Positions 44,201-52,584 of a stretch of 64,000 bases of DNA are shown one piece after another; the first letter of the stretch is position 1, and each line of letters begins with the position of its first letter. The DNA is from Nemertoderma westbladi (taxonomy: Eukaryota; Xenacoelomorpha; Nemertodermatida; Nemertodermatidae): NCBI GenBank assembly GCA_032718475.1, contig JAUCBJ010000165.1, positions 18,386 to 82,385 of the forward strand, written 5' to 3'. Below the pieces are notes generated by a model, which searched no databases, was not told the DNA's origin, and saw nothing but the letters and a program-made list of their open reading frames with translations. The position numbers and the translations under genes are program-made.

Positions 44201-45062
44201 CGGGTTTAGTGATAGCCCCTCCCTTACAGAGTTCCTCTATTACTGACCTGGCCATACTAACTGTACCTCCGTATATCGAAGTCAAACGATCGTACGCTAG
44301 TTCGAAAGCGTCCGGTACACCAACGAAGGTCTCTGCCAAACGTTTAGGTTCTCCTGACAACGTTTGAAGCAGGTAATTGAACTTCTCCCGTGATGTAAAG
44401 GCGCACACGGCGATCTGGGATTCGATATAGTCTACGAAAGTATGCCAGTGTTTTGAGCTACCGGAAAACTTCGGTGGTTGTTGTACCGGCAATCCCTGTC
44501 TGGCTGCGAATTTCGCTATCTCCTCGGCAACGTTCAGAGTTTCGCGTCCTTGGTTGGTAATCTGGTTGATGTTCTCCCTTCTTGGCGCTTTTCCCTGATA
44601 CGATGTATGTTTTGAAGGTACCGGTCTTTGTGGTTCCTTCGAGTGTCTATTGTGTTCGAATTCGGAATTTCTCGAACTGTCGGTGTAACCTTCCTCCAGA
44701 CGTTCCTCGATCTGAGCCAACTTATTGACAACTGGTCGCAGAATGTCGGCGAACTGTTGTGTACTAATTGCGTCCGTTGGTTGTAACGCCTTCTGTGTTG
44801 GTGTATTCTGTGGAGGATTGTCTGCAAAGGAGTTGTCTAAACGCTCGCATTTATATTCGTCGGCCGCCCCTGTTCTAAATACCTCGCGTTTCGGGTAATC
44901 CGATTCACTCGAAGTACTACTATCATCTGGATATGGTGGTCGACGTGCTCGCGTCCGTTGCGTCGTACGAATTCTCACGTTTCGTTTCGGAACATCGTCC
45001 ACTGATCTCCGTTGTTCGGTAGGCTCACAAGTCTTCCTCGAAGTCGTAGATTGCGATGTAAA
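38283..45062 (-). CDS. BEL/Pao gag-pol polyprotein, main part
   Basis: The frame is open from the TAG at 45065 region to a TAA at 38283, over 2,250 codons without a break. Counting from codon 45002, the gag capsid-like region lies at about 170-330 (PPKFSGSSKHWHTF). Zinc motifs lie at about 425-480 (CWRCTRHGHVRKDC). The protease box ILDSASSHSYVD is near 586. The RT lies at about 960-1150, with FTCDVEAMFHQV and YVDDG near 1106. RNase H includes YWTDATLVLFY near 1359. A Lys-rich linker and a 53-aa duplication follow at about 1455-1630. The integrase shows CIICKK, GIDCFGP near 1934, SDQGTNF near 1996 and EAILNTRP near 2080. A C-terminal DUF5641-like region has KRRFWITGVI. All catalytic boxes look intact. 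No LTR pair was found, so mobility is unproven. Confidence 0.9.
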   Translation of the reverse strand, partial: FTSQSTTSRKTCEPTEQRRSVDDVPKRNVRIRTTQRTRARRPPYPDDSSTSSESDYPKREVFRTGAADEYKCERLDNSFADNPPQNTPTQKALQPTDAISTQQFADILRPVVNKLAQIEERLEEGYTDSSRNSEFEHNRHSKEPQRPVPSKHTSYQGKAPRRENINQITNQGRETLNVAEEIAKFAARQGLPVQQPPKFSGSSKHWHTFVDYIESQIAVCAFTSREKFNYLLQTLSGEPKRLAETFVGVPDAFELAYDRLTSIYGGTVSMARSVIEELCKGGAITKPVDLLKLADEIKNAITTLRSIGQLDYGNTPTVLLKIIGRLHHRLRREWRKVEYQREERGGFLKLEDVYLLISREAVVETRSNYTDQHIVAEGITLPSSNRQKPQTTSTKTATYATPTESRQFSDGSRVSAPIGTKQTRQQLGTDFSGCQYCEHLGKRYIGHKLRGCRQFRELNSEERRLQIRPLDSCWRCTRHGHVRKDCPNTDTCPSCGRNHDGLLHTDSHTPTKRFAREHPEAAARCDAAYRKRESKTTPTFVTHIEDCFSEQSGSSDEELEDDDEYSNGDEQPSIALLTTDQLKGFSVIPIKVTGTKGSKRIYAILDSASSHSYVDEKIADVVTDLKQGKRVSYTVSSMHGQRAIPVTRVKLDLDSLLPKSQHSERERSLLPFKDLTFAATKDFSNLLGPVPEQSLEDRKYFRHLGVPECPVNYRSVAMLIGTDQFNLHQVWETRPSAVVAGNAYACRTPIGWYTRAPVRTLDVSDEEDDVQSTCSLLTTNSIHSFSHDVNHTTLQLTKHDRRVTSMISHKEQLTHQVSLELGEKTSQLEIPSTTDDRLASLPTPITSTVPVDIDDDALRNHQLEQAALDKELTEKTIRWLEQDTAEPGSYEPCMSEQEKQSLKIMEDTIRQTEDGHYEVGMLWRSQSPKLINNYPLALRRLHSIRQRLLKDEKAHLQYNTQMETYLTKGYAIQMTNPEIVTDQTYYLPHHYVRHPDKPDKVRVVNDCAALFEGMSLNSELMDGPNMNNYLMGVIMRFRQRQVAFTCDVEAMFHQVRALERDRDSLRFLWYPEGDLSLPPATYQMQVRVFGARDSPNCTMYALKQAARDQKHLYDPEIIRIVERDFYVDDGLQSCDTVERATTVAHQLRDCLAGGGFNLTKFASNSAELVDSFGTTERGGGDIDLEFEPLPTTKVLGLFWDPNTDNFRVKVRLDSQENTLTKRSCLSKLSRLFDPLGFISPVILQACIYMRSIWKDGLTWDEPISSDQVDLWKTWEAELSSLEDYSIPRVYFPLQSTFPDNLELHCFTDASDNGFGVAAYLRRQVDSDEFDVSLITSKAKTMPTKYMMTPRAELQAATLSTTIVNLIQTELQSSLQIFYWTDATLVLFYINNDTLEFKTFVANRRAEILDRSIKEDWRHCPGPQNPADIASRGMMPEEFCKPENKEFWQHGPQFLQGSTLHWPPLYDNKSNTMPKDAEIKKPKKGKAKKKTTAAKLKKKPKAKWKDITSKVKRGRLASLSTPDISPDGQPDTLLDGRLDILSETSQNVLSDTSNISTNSKAAVSLLERPSIDKQPDTLPDVSPDTLLDSRLDILSETSQNVLPDTSNISTNSKAAVSLLERSCIDKLPILTHLSNHKHGETSCITDVGSTYANVNTGVTLRSRDIPNLQPMVRPGINVGRKISLPKPADPIEFKPPLTIDLQSTDDQGKKTKKDKLLVDPDGSTVNKGIPTGGPVGPSSNSKPSKFSIDLPDDVTNTYVDRIVNLTDSWSNACRKLAWIVRFVQYVKGKRDFTRRLTLAEIDRCEIKLIRHYQLRYFAREFTSINQGQPIKSSPILSWSPIIYNGLICHKSRLQNIDFNTNFRYPIIIPQHHELQRAMILDAHLHLKHAGRHHCLSYLRTRFVLIRPSKALSSVTRTCIICKKVHSRIGTQEMSELPQARLQAFRPPFTETGIDCFGPIHTKRGRILVKRWGLIFTCMSSRAVHIERVMDLSTNAFILALRRFIARRGLVKCLYSDQGTNFVGARNEIARAFKKLDHDQISNELQPHKIVWKFNPPDSPWRGGVWERLIRSIKTAMAKVIPVNHILTDDQLTTLFVEIEAILNTRPIVLVPDDKQSQFALTPAHLLMQAPTTLTPISIPTESDSYGRKAWKITQLLANKFWEIWQNHYLPSISARTTWYNNTHALKPGDHVLLAEVNLKRRFWITGVILATHPSMDGVTRTVTVRTIDGRTVDRPTQRLVLLEETRNESGDYKSPPNTSK
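40202..40520 (-). repeat. 159-bp in-frame tandem duplication in the BEL linker
   Basis: CCGCTCCAATAGGGAAACT recurs at 40202 and 40361 with nearly identical following sequence. Each unit encodes 53 residues (LLDGRLDILSETSQNV, SNISTNSKAAVSLLER). It lies between RNase H and integrase, where BEL elements normally have a short linker. Confidence 0.85.
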
Positions 45063-45565
45063 CTAGTTGAACGGTCGCGTATCCACTGTTCTCCGTTGTT
45101 CGGTAGGCTCACAAGTCTTCCTCGAAGTCGTAGATTGCGATGTAAACTGGTTGAACGGTCGCGTATCCACTGTTCTCCGTTGTTCGGTAGGCTCACAAGT
45201 CTTCCTCGAAGTCGTAGATTGCGATGTAAACTGGTTGAACGGTCGCGTATCCACTGTTCTCCGTTGTTCGGTAGGCTCACAAGTCTTCCTCGAAGTCGTA
45301 GATTGCGATGTAAACTGGTTGAACGGTCGCGTATCCACTGTTCTCCGTTGTTCGGTAGGCTCACAAGTCTTCCTCGAAGTCGTAGATTGCGATGTAAACT
45401 GGTTGAACGGTCGCGTATCCACTGTTCTCCGTTGTTCGGTAGGCTCACAAGTCTTCCTCGAAGTCGTAGATTGCGATGTAAACTGGTTGAACGGTCGCGT
45501 ATCCACTGTTCTCCGTTGTTCGGTAGGCTCACAAGTCTTCCTCGAAATCGTAGATTGCGATGTAA
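45010..45565 (-). repeat. 84-bp coding tandem repeat, 7 copies
   Basis: GGTAGGCTCACAAGTCTTCC recurs every 84 bp at 45019, 45103, 45187, 45271, 45355, 45439 and 45523. In the gag frame each unit gives 28 residues (FTSQSTTSRKTCEPTEQRRT then VDTRPFNQ). All six frames are nearly open across it, so the other long ORFs here are shadows. The lowest copy carries TAG in place of CAG. Confidence 0.95.
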
Positions 45566-45977
45566 ACTGAACCGGTGGGCGATTAACAGCGTTTGAATCC
45601 AAAGGCCTTGTAGGTCGAAACGTCATTGGGTATTCGTAGTGCGTAACAGGTTTAGGTGTCGACGGTGGACTCACCTGTTTAGTCGTCAGTAGTGCAGGTC
45701 CAGTCAACAAACTACTACGATCTGTAATCGGTGGGTTACTTACCTTGACTTTCGGAATAGGCGACGACGTTGCTCTTGGCGGTGTAAACTTGTCCAGAAT
45801 AACAAACCTGTGTTCCGTCGCACCACGGATAGGAGAAATATTACTACTACCCGCAATCGAAACAGGTTCCTTAGTCGTAACTGGTGCAAACATAGGAGTT
45901 ACTTGAGGGAATCTTTGACATAAGTCTTTAACTAATTGTCGTTCCCGTCCAGGTGCTCCTATCGAACCTTCCTTCAT
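45063..45977 (-). CDS. BEL/Pao gag N-terminal region, segment 3
   Basis: Same frame as the main gag-pol. It starts after a TGA at 45978-45980, with an ATG directly following, and ends at a TAG in the last 84-bp repeat, where the other copies have CAG (Gln). The first 170 residues are Pro/Thr/Ser-rich and probably disordered (TKPVTHYEYP, PPSTPK-type segments), followed by five full 28-residue repeats. A point mutation explains the TAG; suppression with Gln insertion would restore the repeat sequence. Confidence 0.7.
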   Translation of the reverse strand: MKEGSIGAPGRERQLVKDLCQRFPQVTPMFAPVTTKEPVSIAGSSNISPIRGATEHRFVILDKFTPPRATSSPIPKVKVSNPPITDRSSLLTGPALLTTKQVSPPSTPKPVTHYEYPMTFRPTRPLDSNAVNRPPVQFTSQSTISRKTCEPTEQRRTVDTRPFNQFTSQSTTSRKTCEPTEQRRTVDTRPFNQFTSQSTTSRKTCEPTEQRRTVDTRPFNQFTSQSTTSRKTCEPTEQRRTVDTRPFNQFTSQSTTSRKTCEPTEQRRTVDTRPFNQFTSQSTTSRKTCEPTEQRRTVDTRPFN

Positions 45978-46388
45978 TCATTCCTGGATTTGGCGGTGCC
46001 TTACCTCCATCTGGTCTAAATCATGTCCGTCTCGAGATCTCATCGATCGATCGCGGGCTTGTAGATCCAGGTCTTCCTTGGTGTTGGGTAATTCTCTCGC
46101 CTTCTTCTCGAGTTCGAAACGAAGTTTAACTTCTTTCTCGCGTTGTTCCGTTTGTTGTTGTTGCGCCTCGAACTCCGCTTGTCGTATAGCTGATTGAGCC
46201 TTTATTTGCCGTTTTTTCATTTCGGTTCTCGCTTCTGAAGCTAACCTCTGTCGCTCCAACTCGGACGCTGCCGCTGCCGCTGCCGCTGACTCGGCCGCTG
46301 CCGCTGCCGCTGACTCGGCCGCTGCCGCTGCCGCTTGTCGCTCTAACTCGGCCGCTGCCGTTTGTCGCTCTAACTCGGCCGCTGCCGT
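45978..46388 (-). CDS. BEL/Pao gag N-terminal region, segment 2 (coiled coil)
   Basis: In frame with the segments on both sides, bounded by TGA at 46389-46391 and TGA at 45978-45980. It opens with Ala/Glu-rich repeats (AAAAAAES units encoded by a GCxGCx microsatellite at 46265-46400). A strongly charged helical stretch follows (MKKRQIKAQSAIRQAEFEAQ, EKEVKLRFELEKKAREL). Heptad-like spacing suggests a coiled coil. The second stop lies in GAATGAATGAAG, a 4-bp repeat, so slippage may have created it. Confidence 0.65.
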   Translation of the reverse strand, partial: TAAAELERQTAAAELERQAAAAAAESAAAAAAESAAAAAAASELERQRLASEARTEMKKRQIKAQSAIRQAEFEAQQQQTEQREKEVKLRFELEKKARELPNTKEDLDLQARDRSMRSRDGHDLDQMEVRHRQIQE

Positions 46389-47420
46389 TCATTGCGCTAA
46401 CTCGGCCGCTGCCGCTTGTTGTGCAATGTCCAACTCTAACCTTTCCATTTCGGCTACTTCCAACTCAGCTTGTTCTTGCAGGTGAGAGATTCTCGCAACA
46501 TTCGCAACGCGTAGTTTCTCTTCTTCTGCTGCTACTTGTGCCATTAGTAATTGAGTTTGTTCCTCCCACTCCTGTTGTTGTCTGTAGATCTGCTGTTGTC
46601 GAGCAATTTCTGACGTAGCCATACTCACCTCGCCACTTTCGCTGCGAATACTCACCAGTGATTGATCTAGTGTTCCCGGTACCGGTTTGATTTGTGCGAG
46701 TGAAGTTTCCCTCGTAGCCTCCGGCACGGTTTCCCAATCTCCGACGTCCTCGCCGCACATACGTAAGTGATCCGTCAGATGTTTCAATTGTCCATCCAGT
46801 CGGTACAGCTCCTGTTCTTCCTCGGGTTGCAATAATTCGTCTGAAACTGACTCACCTAACAACTGGTCCGCTTGTTCCTGTTGTATCTGTCTAATCGTCG
46901 ACTTAAACTGAATCAGTTTCTCTCTAGTGATCATTAGTTTCTCGAGGATTCTAAGCTGAGTGTCCATATCCTGTCTCTGTCTAGCTAGATCTTGTAGACC
47001 AATTAGGTTGTCTACGGACTTATATACTTTACTCTGTACTCTCACCTGTAGAGTGTAGAACTCGAACCGAGACATCGGAGCGGTCAACTCGTCTAATATG
47101 CGTTGGCCTTCCCCAATACTCCTGGTAATATGCGCCATGTAACCGCCGACGCTTCTAACTACGCTCTCCTGGCTTCCTACTGAACTTACCATGTCCGTTT
47201 CCCTATATCTAAGTTGCGGAACAGTTAGAAAGTCCTCGGTCCTGCCGTCGCCTCGTACTACGGCATCCGGTACTCCCGTTGGATGTACTGGTGACGCACA
47301 CGGTGTAGGTTCGGTAGGCTCGCGAGTCTTCCCCTGTTGTTCTTCCGCTGCTGACTTATCCGCGTCACATGAGTCATAGTCGGTAGGTGTGTTCATCGTA
47401 TAGTCTTGTTTGTCACTCAT
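46389..47420 (-). CDS. BEL/Pao gag N-terminal region, segment 1
   Basis: A 343-residue frame starts at ATG 47420 (MSDKQDYTMNTP). It has an acidic, disordered N-terminus including GKTREPTEP, encoded over a copy of the 20-bp motif, then helical segments (MDTQLRILEKLMITREKLIQ; QQQIYRQQQEWEEQTQ). It ends in a TGA within the Ala/Glu microsatellite, where neighbouring repeat units have sense codons. It is in the same frame as all downstream gag-pol segments, so the ancestral ORF probably ran from here to 38283. An N-terminal extension of about 800 residues before the capsid region is long for BEL/Pao. Confidence 0.65.
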   Translation of the reverse strand: MSDKQDYTMNTPTDYDSCDADKSAAEEQQGKTREPTEPTPCASPVHPTGVPDAVVRGDGRTEDFLTVPQLRYRETDMVSSVGSQESVVRSVGGYMAHITRSIGEGQRILDELTAPMSRFEFYTLQVRVQSKVYKSVDNLIGLQDLARQRQDMDTQLRILEKLMITREKLIQFKSTIRQIQQEQADQLLGESVSDELLQPEEEQELYRLDGQLKHLTDHLRMCGEDVGDWETVPEATRETSLAQIKPVPGTLDQSLVSIRSESGEVSMATSEIARQQQIYRQQQEWEEQTQLLMAQVAAEEEKLRVANVARISHLQEQAELEVAEMERLELDIAQQAAAAELAQ

Positions 47421-49984
47421 TTCGGTAGTTGTAAGTCAAGTAAAGTGAGTGTCAAAGTATCAAACTTACCGTTTTTATATCTAAACGGTACTAATTACAG
47501 TCTTATAAAATTAGCCTACCGGCCGATTTTATAGCAGATGGATAAAATTAGCCTAAACGGCCAATTTTACAGCAAATAAATGTCACGGAATAAGTATATA
47601 ATAAAATTAGCCTAGCGGCCAATTTTATAACAAATAAATCGGATAACGATATGCGTTATTAAAAGGTAAATTAAATACAATAATACGGACTAATTCAGCA
47701 ATGAACAAAGAAATCGTACGGAATGCATAAATACTTGAGACAGTGGAACCCACAATAATTTTAGCTAATACGGTAATGCCTAACTTATTTATGCAACTTT
47801 TTCGAACTCACCCACTCCAATAATTCTCCAGAAAAACAGATTCCCAGATACAAACCGGACGTGAACCTTTCCGTTTTTAACGTTGCGGACGAAACGCGAT
47901 TTTCCCAACCAAAGTTGTTGAGTTATCTATCTCCCAAACTTGCTAAACACGGTCTTGCTCCCGTTACAGTCTAGAAATGAGTTCTGAATCCTGAAAAACA
48001 AAAGAGTTAGGTTTTACTTTTACGAAAATTTTGTACCGGTACAATATGGTATTTAAACCCTTTTAAACACCGGTATTCAATTCCAAAAATATTTTACACG
48101 CGGTTCAAATCAAATTTTATTTCAAAATATTAGCACTTAGCTAATCAAATACAAAATTTTACCTCAAAATACAAAATTTTCAAATAACTTTAGTCCTACC
48201 GAACCGTAGTTCAGTAAAACATATTCCTACTATTGGAAGAGATACGCCTATTCCTACTATATGGAAGAGACGGTAACAATACCTGCAATATCTTACTGTA
48301 AAGTTTGTAAATCAAATCATAAATCCGACCTTCTCACCAAAACAGTAAACTCTAAGTAAGCGAATATATTGCAGTGTCGATCTCTTATAACCGGTGAGGC
48401 AGAAAACAGTCTACGAGCAGACAAACTTCGATAAAACAAATCCCGCGCAGCGAATCCTAAATCAGGCTGACTCACTGACGGACTAAGGGGCTCGTATACT
48501 TTGCCGCGGTGTGATTTATATGGTTGGGTGAAAGGGACGCTAGCTAGGTACACAGGCAGATATTTGGAGATGTCTAACTAGCGAGCAAAGTGCAGTAAGG
48601 ACGAAAGTTAATTTTATATATTTTGAGGTGTAAATAATTTCTAACGCGCGTGTGTTAATTCTGAACGGTCAAAAGCAGTTTTGCTCCTTCACATATATAA
48701 TTACTGGGTACGGTGTGCATTTTACGAATATTCTAATTTTGCAACTTGTAGGTCCAATACTCACGAATGATAAGGTTCCTTCCCCTCTTGCGTATTTCCA
48801 GGACTCAAATTCAGGCATAAGGTTAATACTACGCCCAGAATTCGGCAATTTTAGGTACCAGGTCCCTGATACTAAGAAGAGATGTGTTAGTTTACTACTG
48901 TAGGCGTACGGGTACTAATAGCTATCCTGGCTCCTATCTAGAATTTTAGTCACCCAGGTAGTCCGGGTAACTTCCTATTAGGGCGTTGGCGGGGACACGG
49001 TAGATGTTAGTATATCCCTGATAGCCTCAATTTATTTGCGCCTAGTGTAAACTGCCCTACCGCCTGAACGGTACAATCCCAATTCAGGTGAAAACACAGC
49101 AACCCCCTAGCCTACAAGTTCTAATGCAATGGACACTGTCGTACTACAAATAGTCGCACACACACCTGTACTTAGCAAGAGTTAGGCGTACAGTTTGCTG
49201 CACCCTACCAATTTGTATGCTTCGTACCGGTGTGCCTACGTCCTATCTGCGTACTAGTATCTGCCTGCGCTCTCCCCCCCCCCCGTAGGAATATGAAGGT
49301 CTACTGCGGTTTTTCCTGAATCAAGACAGTACAGTCCCTTTGATGTAATTTTAGGCTTACAGCGTGTCACTACTTCTACCTTTTGATCTTTTTGGTCTTA
49401 CTCTTAGGTAGCAAGGCGTCGAACGCTGTCTAACCTTTTAGGCGATGGGCGAATAACTCAAGGTGGTATTGCGGGTTGTCTCTCGTCTACATTCCCCCGA
49501 TGTTCCCGTTCATTGCTGCGGCCCGATCTCTAGCCGGCCATCCTGTCCCTAAGTTTGTTCACCGTAGTGAATCCATGGTAAAACAGATAGAAAAGGGCTG
49601 AGATGTGACTAGTATTTCTGACTTTTATTACAAAAGATATAATAACTATTATACAATAAACAATGTAATCTGAAATAAGACAGAAAGTTAAGGTAGATCA
49701 GCAATTGAGATTGATGTATATAGATTGAAGTGATGTAGTATATATATAACTAATGAACAAATCGCACCTTTATATACCAAATTTGTGCTGCAATCAATCG
49801 AGAAAATTCTCGATTGTTCTATAGGTTCTAACGGGGTTTTAAAGATAGCTATTGGTCCAGCTAATATATAACTTGCACGACATTGGTTACAATCAAATAA
49901 CTACAGTCTCATTGGTACAGACAAATGCAATTAATTTGTAGCGGTTAATTTAAATGAGTTGGAATTCTGCACAAAAAATAATTC
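47421..49984. other. Gene-free stretch upstream of BEL gag
   Basis: The 5' LTR and leader of the BEL element would be expected here on the minus strand, but I cannot recognise LTR ends or a primer-binding site. A degenerate tandem repeat built on AAAATTAGCCTA and GGCCAATTTTA occurs three times at about 47507-47635. A GGTAAGTTTG donor-like site lies at about 47468 on the minus strand. Short ORFs near 48317-48553 and 48652-48903 have no motif. Confidence 0.45.
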
Positions 49985-50057
49985 GCACTTACTAGGATTC
50001 GAACTCAATACCTACTACACATAATTTCCAACGCTCTACCGACTGAGCTACTGAACC
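49985..50057 (-). repeat. tRNA-like (SINE-head or tRNA-pseudogene) sequence
   Basis: On the minus strand TAGCTCAGTCGGTAGAGC is a clear A box / D arm and GAGTTCGAATCC a clear B box / T loop, 32 bases apart. Acceptor and anticodon stems do not pair well, so a functional tRNA is unlikely. A tRNA-derived SINE head fits better. It lies about 70 bp downstream of the stop of a LINE fragment on the same strand. Confidence 0.6.
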
Positions 50058-50124
50058 ACTTGACCGATAGGCGCACAAATGATAGAACCAATACGAATGA
50101 GAACTCAAAGCAATCTTTACAAAG

Positions 50125-51190
50125 TTAATTCGAATAAAAATAAAATTTTGAAAATCCACGGCATTTAGGGAATATAATTCTATATTTCCATTCATTGGTC
50201 TTCATAATCGGGACATAATTTAAACTTTTTACACATTTAGATTTAAGGTCAGTGATATTATATTTATTACACAAATTTCCTATCGTCCGTAAATTGGCAC
50301 CACTACGCGACCTACAATCGTATCGTATAGGCACAGCCTATACCAAGAAATCTAATCACAATTTTAGATGAGGATTGTAAACTTTGTGCAAAATTAACAA
50401 ACTTTGATTGCATCATAATAAATACATGGATGTTCAAAAGGTAAAATTTGTTCAATAATATATTTATGAAAGAGTTGAAAGGCAATTTGAAAATAATGCG
50501 AACATTAATATTCCAAGCACTAAGTATTCTCGAACAATCGTCTGAAGATAGATCCCACAGATTACTGCCATAGATACGTTGTAAATTGCACAAATTGAAA
50601 GGATTCGTAAAATAAAATTCCTGACGCAACAAATTAAGTTTACCAATAAATTGACCACGTTTCCTTAATATATCAGATGATGATGAGTTACGGTAATCCA
50701 GAACATGACCTAAATGTACAGCCTCACTTACACACGGGAGATTGATACCGCAGAATTATTTTACCACGGGGCTCCCTCCAAATTGTACCCAAACTAATCA
50801 ATATGCACTTTGATTTCGATTTGATGGGATCTGTATCGGCACTAAATATCAATTTAAATCCTTTAGAGAACTCCTCACATATTCATACCATGCGTTGTAG
50901 ACCACAGAGTCGTTGTCGTTGTAGACCACACCGTTGTAGGACACAGAAGGAGAACATCGTCGGCATAAGCGAGAACTCCAAGGTAAAATCGACCCACGTG
51001 ACAACCAATTCCCGAGTTTTGCAACCTAACGAGCAAAAGATCTAACATTATGCAAAATAATAGGGGCGAGGCGACAGACCCTGTCTAACACCATTGGAAA
51101 TAATAAATGGAGTCGAGTAGGATCCATTCCAGCGTACACAACAAGTCTTATTGGATTAAATCCATAGCAGGTTAACCATTGGTTAATTAT
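50125..51190 (-). mobile_element. L2/I-like LINE fragment (RT C-terminal half)
   Basis: Minus-strand frames show a WNGSYSTPF segment with SNGVRQGLSP near 51090, then LAYADDVLLLCP near 50960 (RT active site). C-terminal landmarks follow: LLRQEFYF, YGSNLWDLSSDDC near 50560 and AWNINVRIIF. The fragment ends with NEWKYRI and a stop at 50125. At least three frameshifts and a CGA-to-stop-type change interrupt it. The endonuclease and first half of the RT are absent. A different LINE clade from the RTE and CR1-like elements in the window; exact clade unresolved. Confidence 0.75.
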
Positions 51191-51859
51191 ATCTGGGAAC
51201 TGTTAGTTTTATTTGATTTTGACTGATTTTAAGGTGCACAACCCCAAAATCGCATCTGATTTGTATTATTTAAAATCATATGGTGCATGATATACAACAA
51301 TACTATACTGTATCTCAAAACATATTATTAACCCTTTGCTGCTCAGTGTTGTTTCGGAACAACTTTCCTAGTATTGGCTCTCCTAATCTCAGAATGGTAA
51401 TGTGTGATAGCTAATTGGTTGATATGGGCTGTCAACATGTTTTTTGTACCTGAGGATCAGTTTCCTTTGCTTTCCAGAGGGAAATTTGAAAATTGGCTTA
51501 CATATTGTGAGCCTATGCTTCAATAAGCGGTAATTGAAAAAACATGTGCATTCATGTTGTTAAAAAAGACAATTCCCTTCAATTTACCGTTCCAAAAAAA
51601 TTGAGTAGTTAGGAAAACATATCTAAGATGATTTTCAAATGCTCAAATTGATTGTTAATAGATTTTAACCAAGTGAGTAGTGTTTTAAAGATTGTTGTCC
51701 CACAACAACATTGCCCATTTAAGAAAGCTATAATTACACTGTTATTAGATTTTATTTCTCAGTTAGTTGGGTACCTACACTAATATTTATTATATATTTA
51801 TTATTATTACCTATTCTGATTTTTGTGCTTGCGTATTAATTGTTCGGTACCCGCAAGGG
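51191..51859. other. Spacer with one piggyBac-like end
   Basis: TTAA at 51328-51331 is followed by CCCTTTGCTGCTCAG and a GTTGTTTCGGAACAAC subterminal palindrome. This is the same layout as the MITE at 22909 but a different family. No matching second end is found within the window. The rest is AT-rich. Confidence 0.45.
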
Positions 51860-52580
51860 AAACAAACGCAGTTGGGAATCTGAAATTTTATGACTTTTCC
51901 TAAAAATCTATTGTCTTCTTAGTAGTAAAAACCGTTTTCAAAAATATTGAGTAGTTTTCGAGTTAAAGCACCATTTTTTAACCCTACTTTTGGCACTTTT
52001 TTGAGACGTTTTTTGAAAATTTCATTTCATTAAATATAAAGTGTAACATCGCTATTTTTTATTTAAAGCGGTTTTTTGGTGTTGGCAATTGGATGGAATT
52101 CATATAAACTGATTTAGAAATTTCACACTTGTTTTTTTCGGGGGGTGCCAAATTTTGGTGCCAGTACCAAATTTTTAAATTTGTCAATTTTGTAAATTGA
52201 TTGTTTGAAACTTGTTTTTTACGCAATGGGGGTTTTTTGGGGTTCTGGTTTCGATGGAATATATACGAGTTGCACCAGCGTATCAAACTTGTATTTTTCG
52301 GTGCCGTGTGCAAATTTTGGTGCTAGCACGAAATTTTGAAAATCCGTTCAATAGATAAAATTGCTTGTGGCAATTTATTTCTTGCCCTTTAGAGGTTTAT
52401 GGCTGTTCTGAATTCAATGGAATATATAATTATCGAACTAGACATGTCAAACTTGTATTTTTCGGAAGTGGGTGCATGTGCAAAATGTGGTGCTAGCACC
52501 AAATTTTGAAAACCATCAAATATATCAATTGATTGTGCCACCTTGTTTCTTGCGTTATACGGGTTTGTGAGGGTTCAGAA
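51860..52580 (-). repeat. Inverted copy of the MITE interior (163-bp repeat block)
   Basis: The reverse complement aligns with about 23497-24222, including the TTTGGTGCTAGCACC landmarks and the AACTCGAAAACTAC segment. It lacks both MITE ends. The two copies have diverged by substitutions and small indels. Confidence 0.8.
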
Positions 52581-52584
52581 TAAA

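Noticed and set aside
45012-45596. Long plus-strand ORFs of 160-194 codons and a 185-codon minus-strand ORF in another frame
   Set aside because: They exist only because the 84-bp unit is a multiple of three and keeps several frames open. The gag frame is the coding one.
47421-49600. 5' LTR of the BEL element
   Set aside because: I compared this flank with 33.0-34.0 kb and 37.6-38.3 kb by eye and found no direct repeat, so no LTR is annotated.
49992-50195. Minus-strand 67-codon ORF containing GSVAQSVERW
   Set aside because: This peptide is the familiar conceptual translation of tRNA-like sequence, not a protein.
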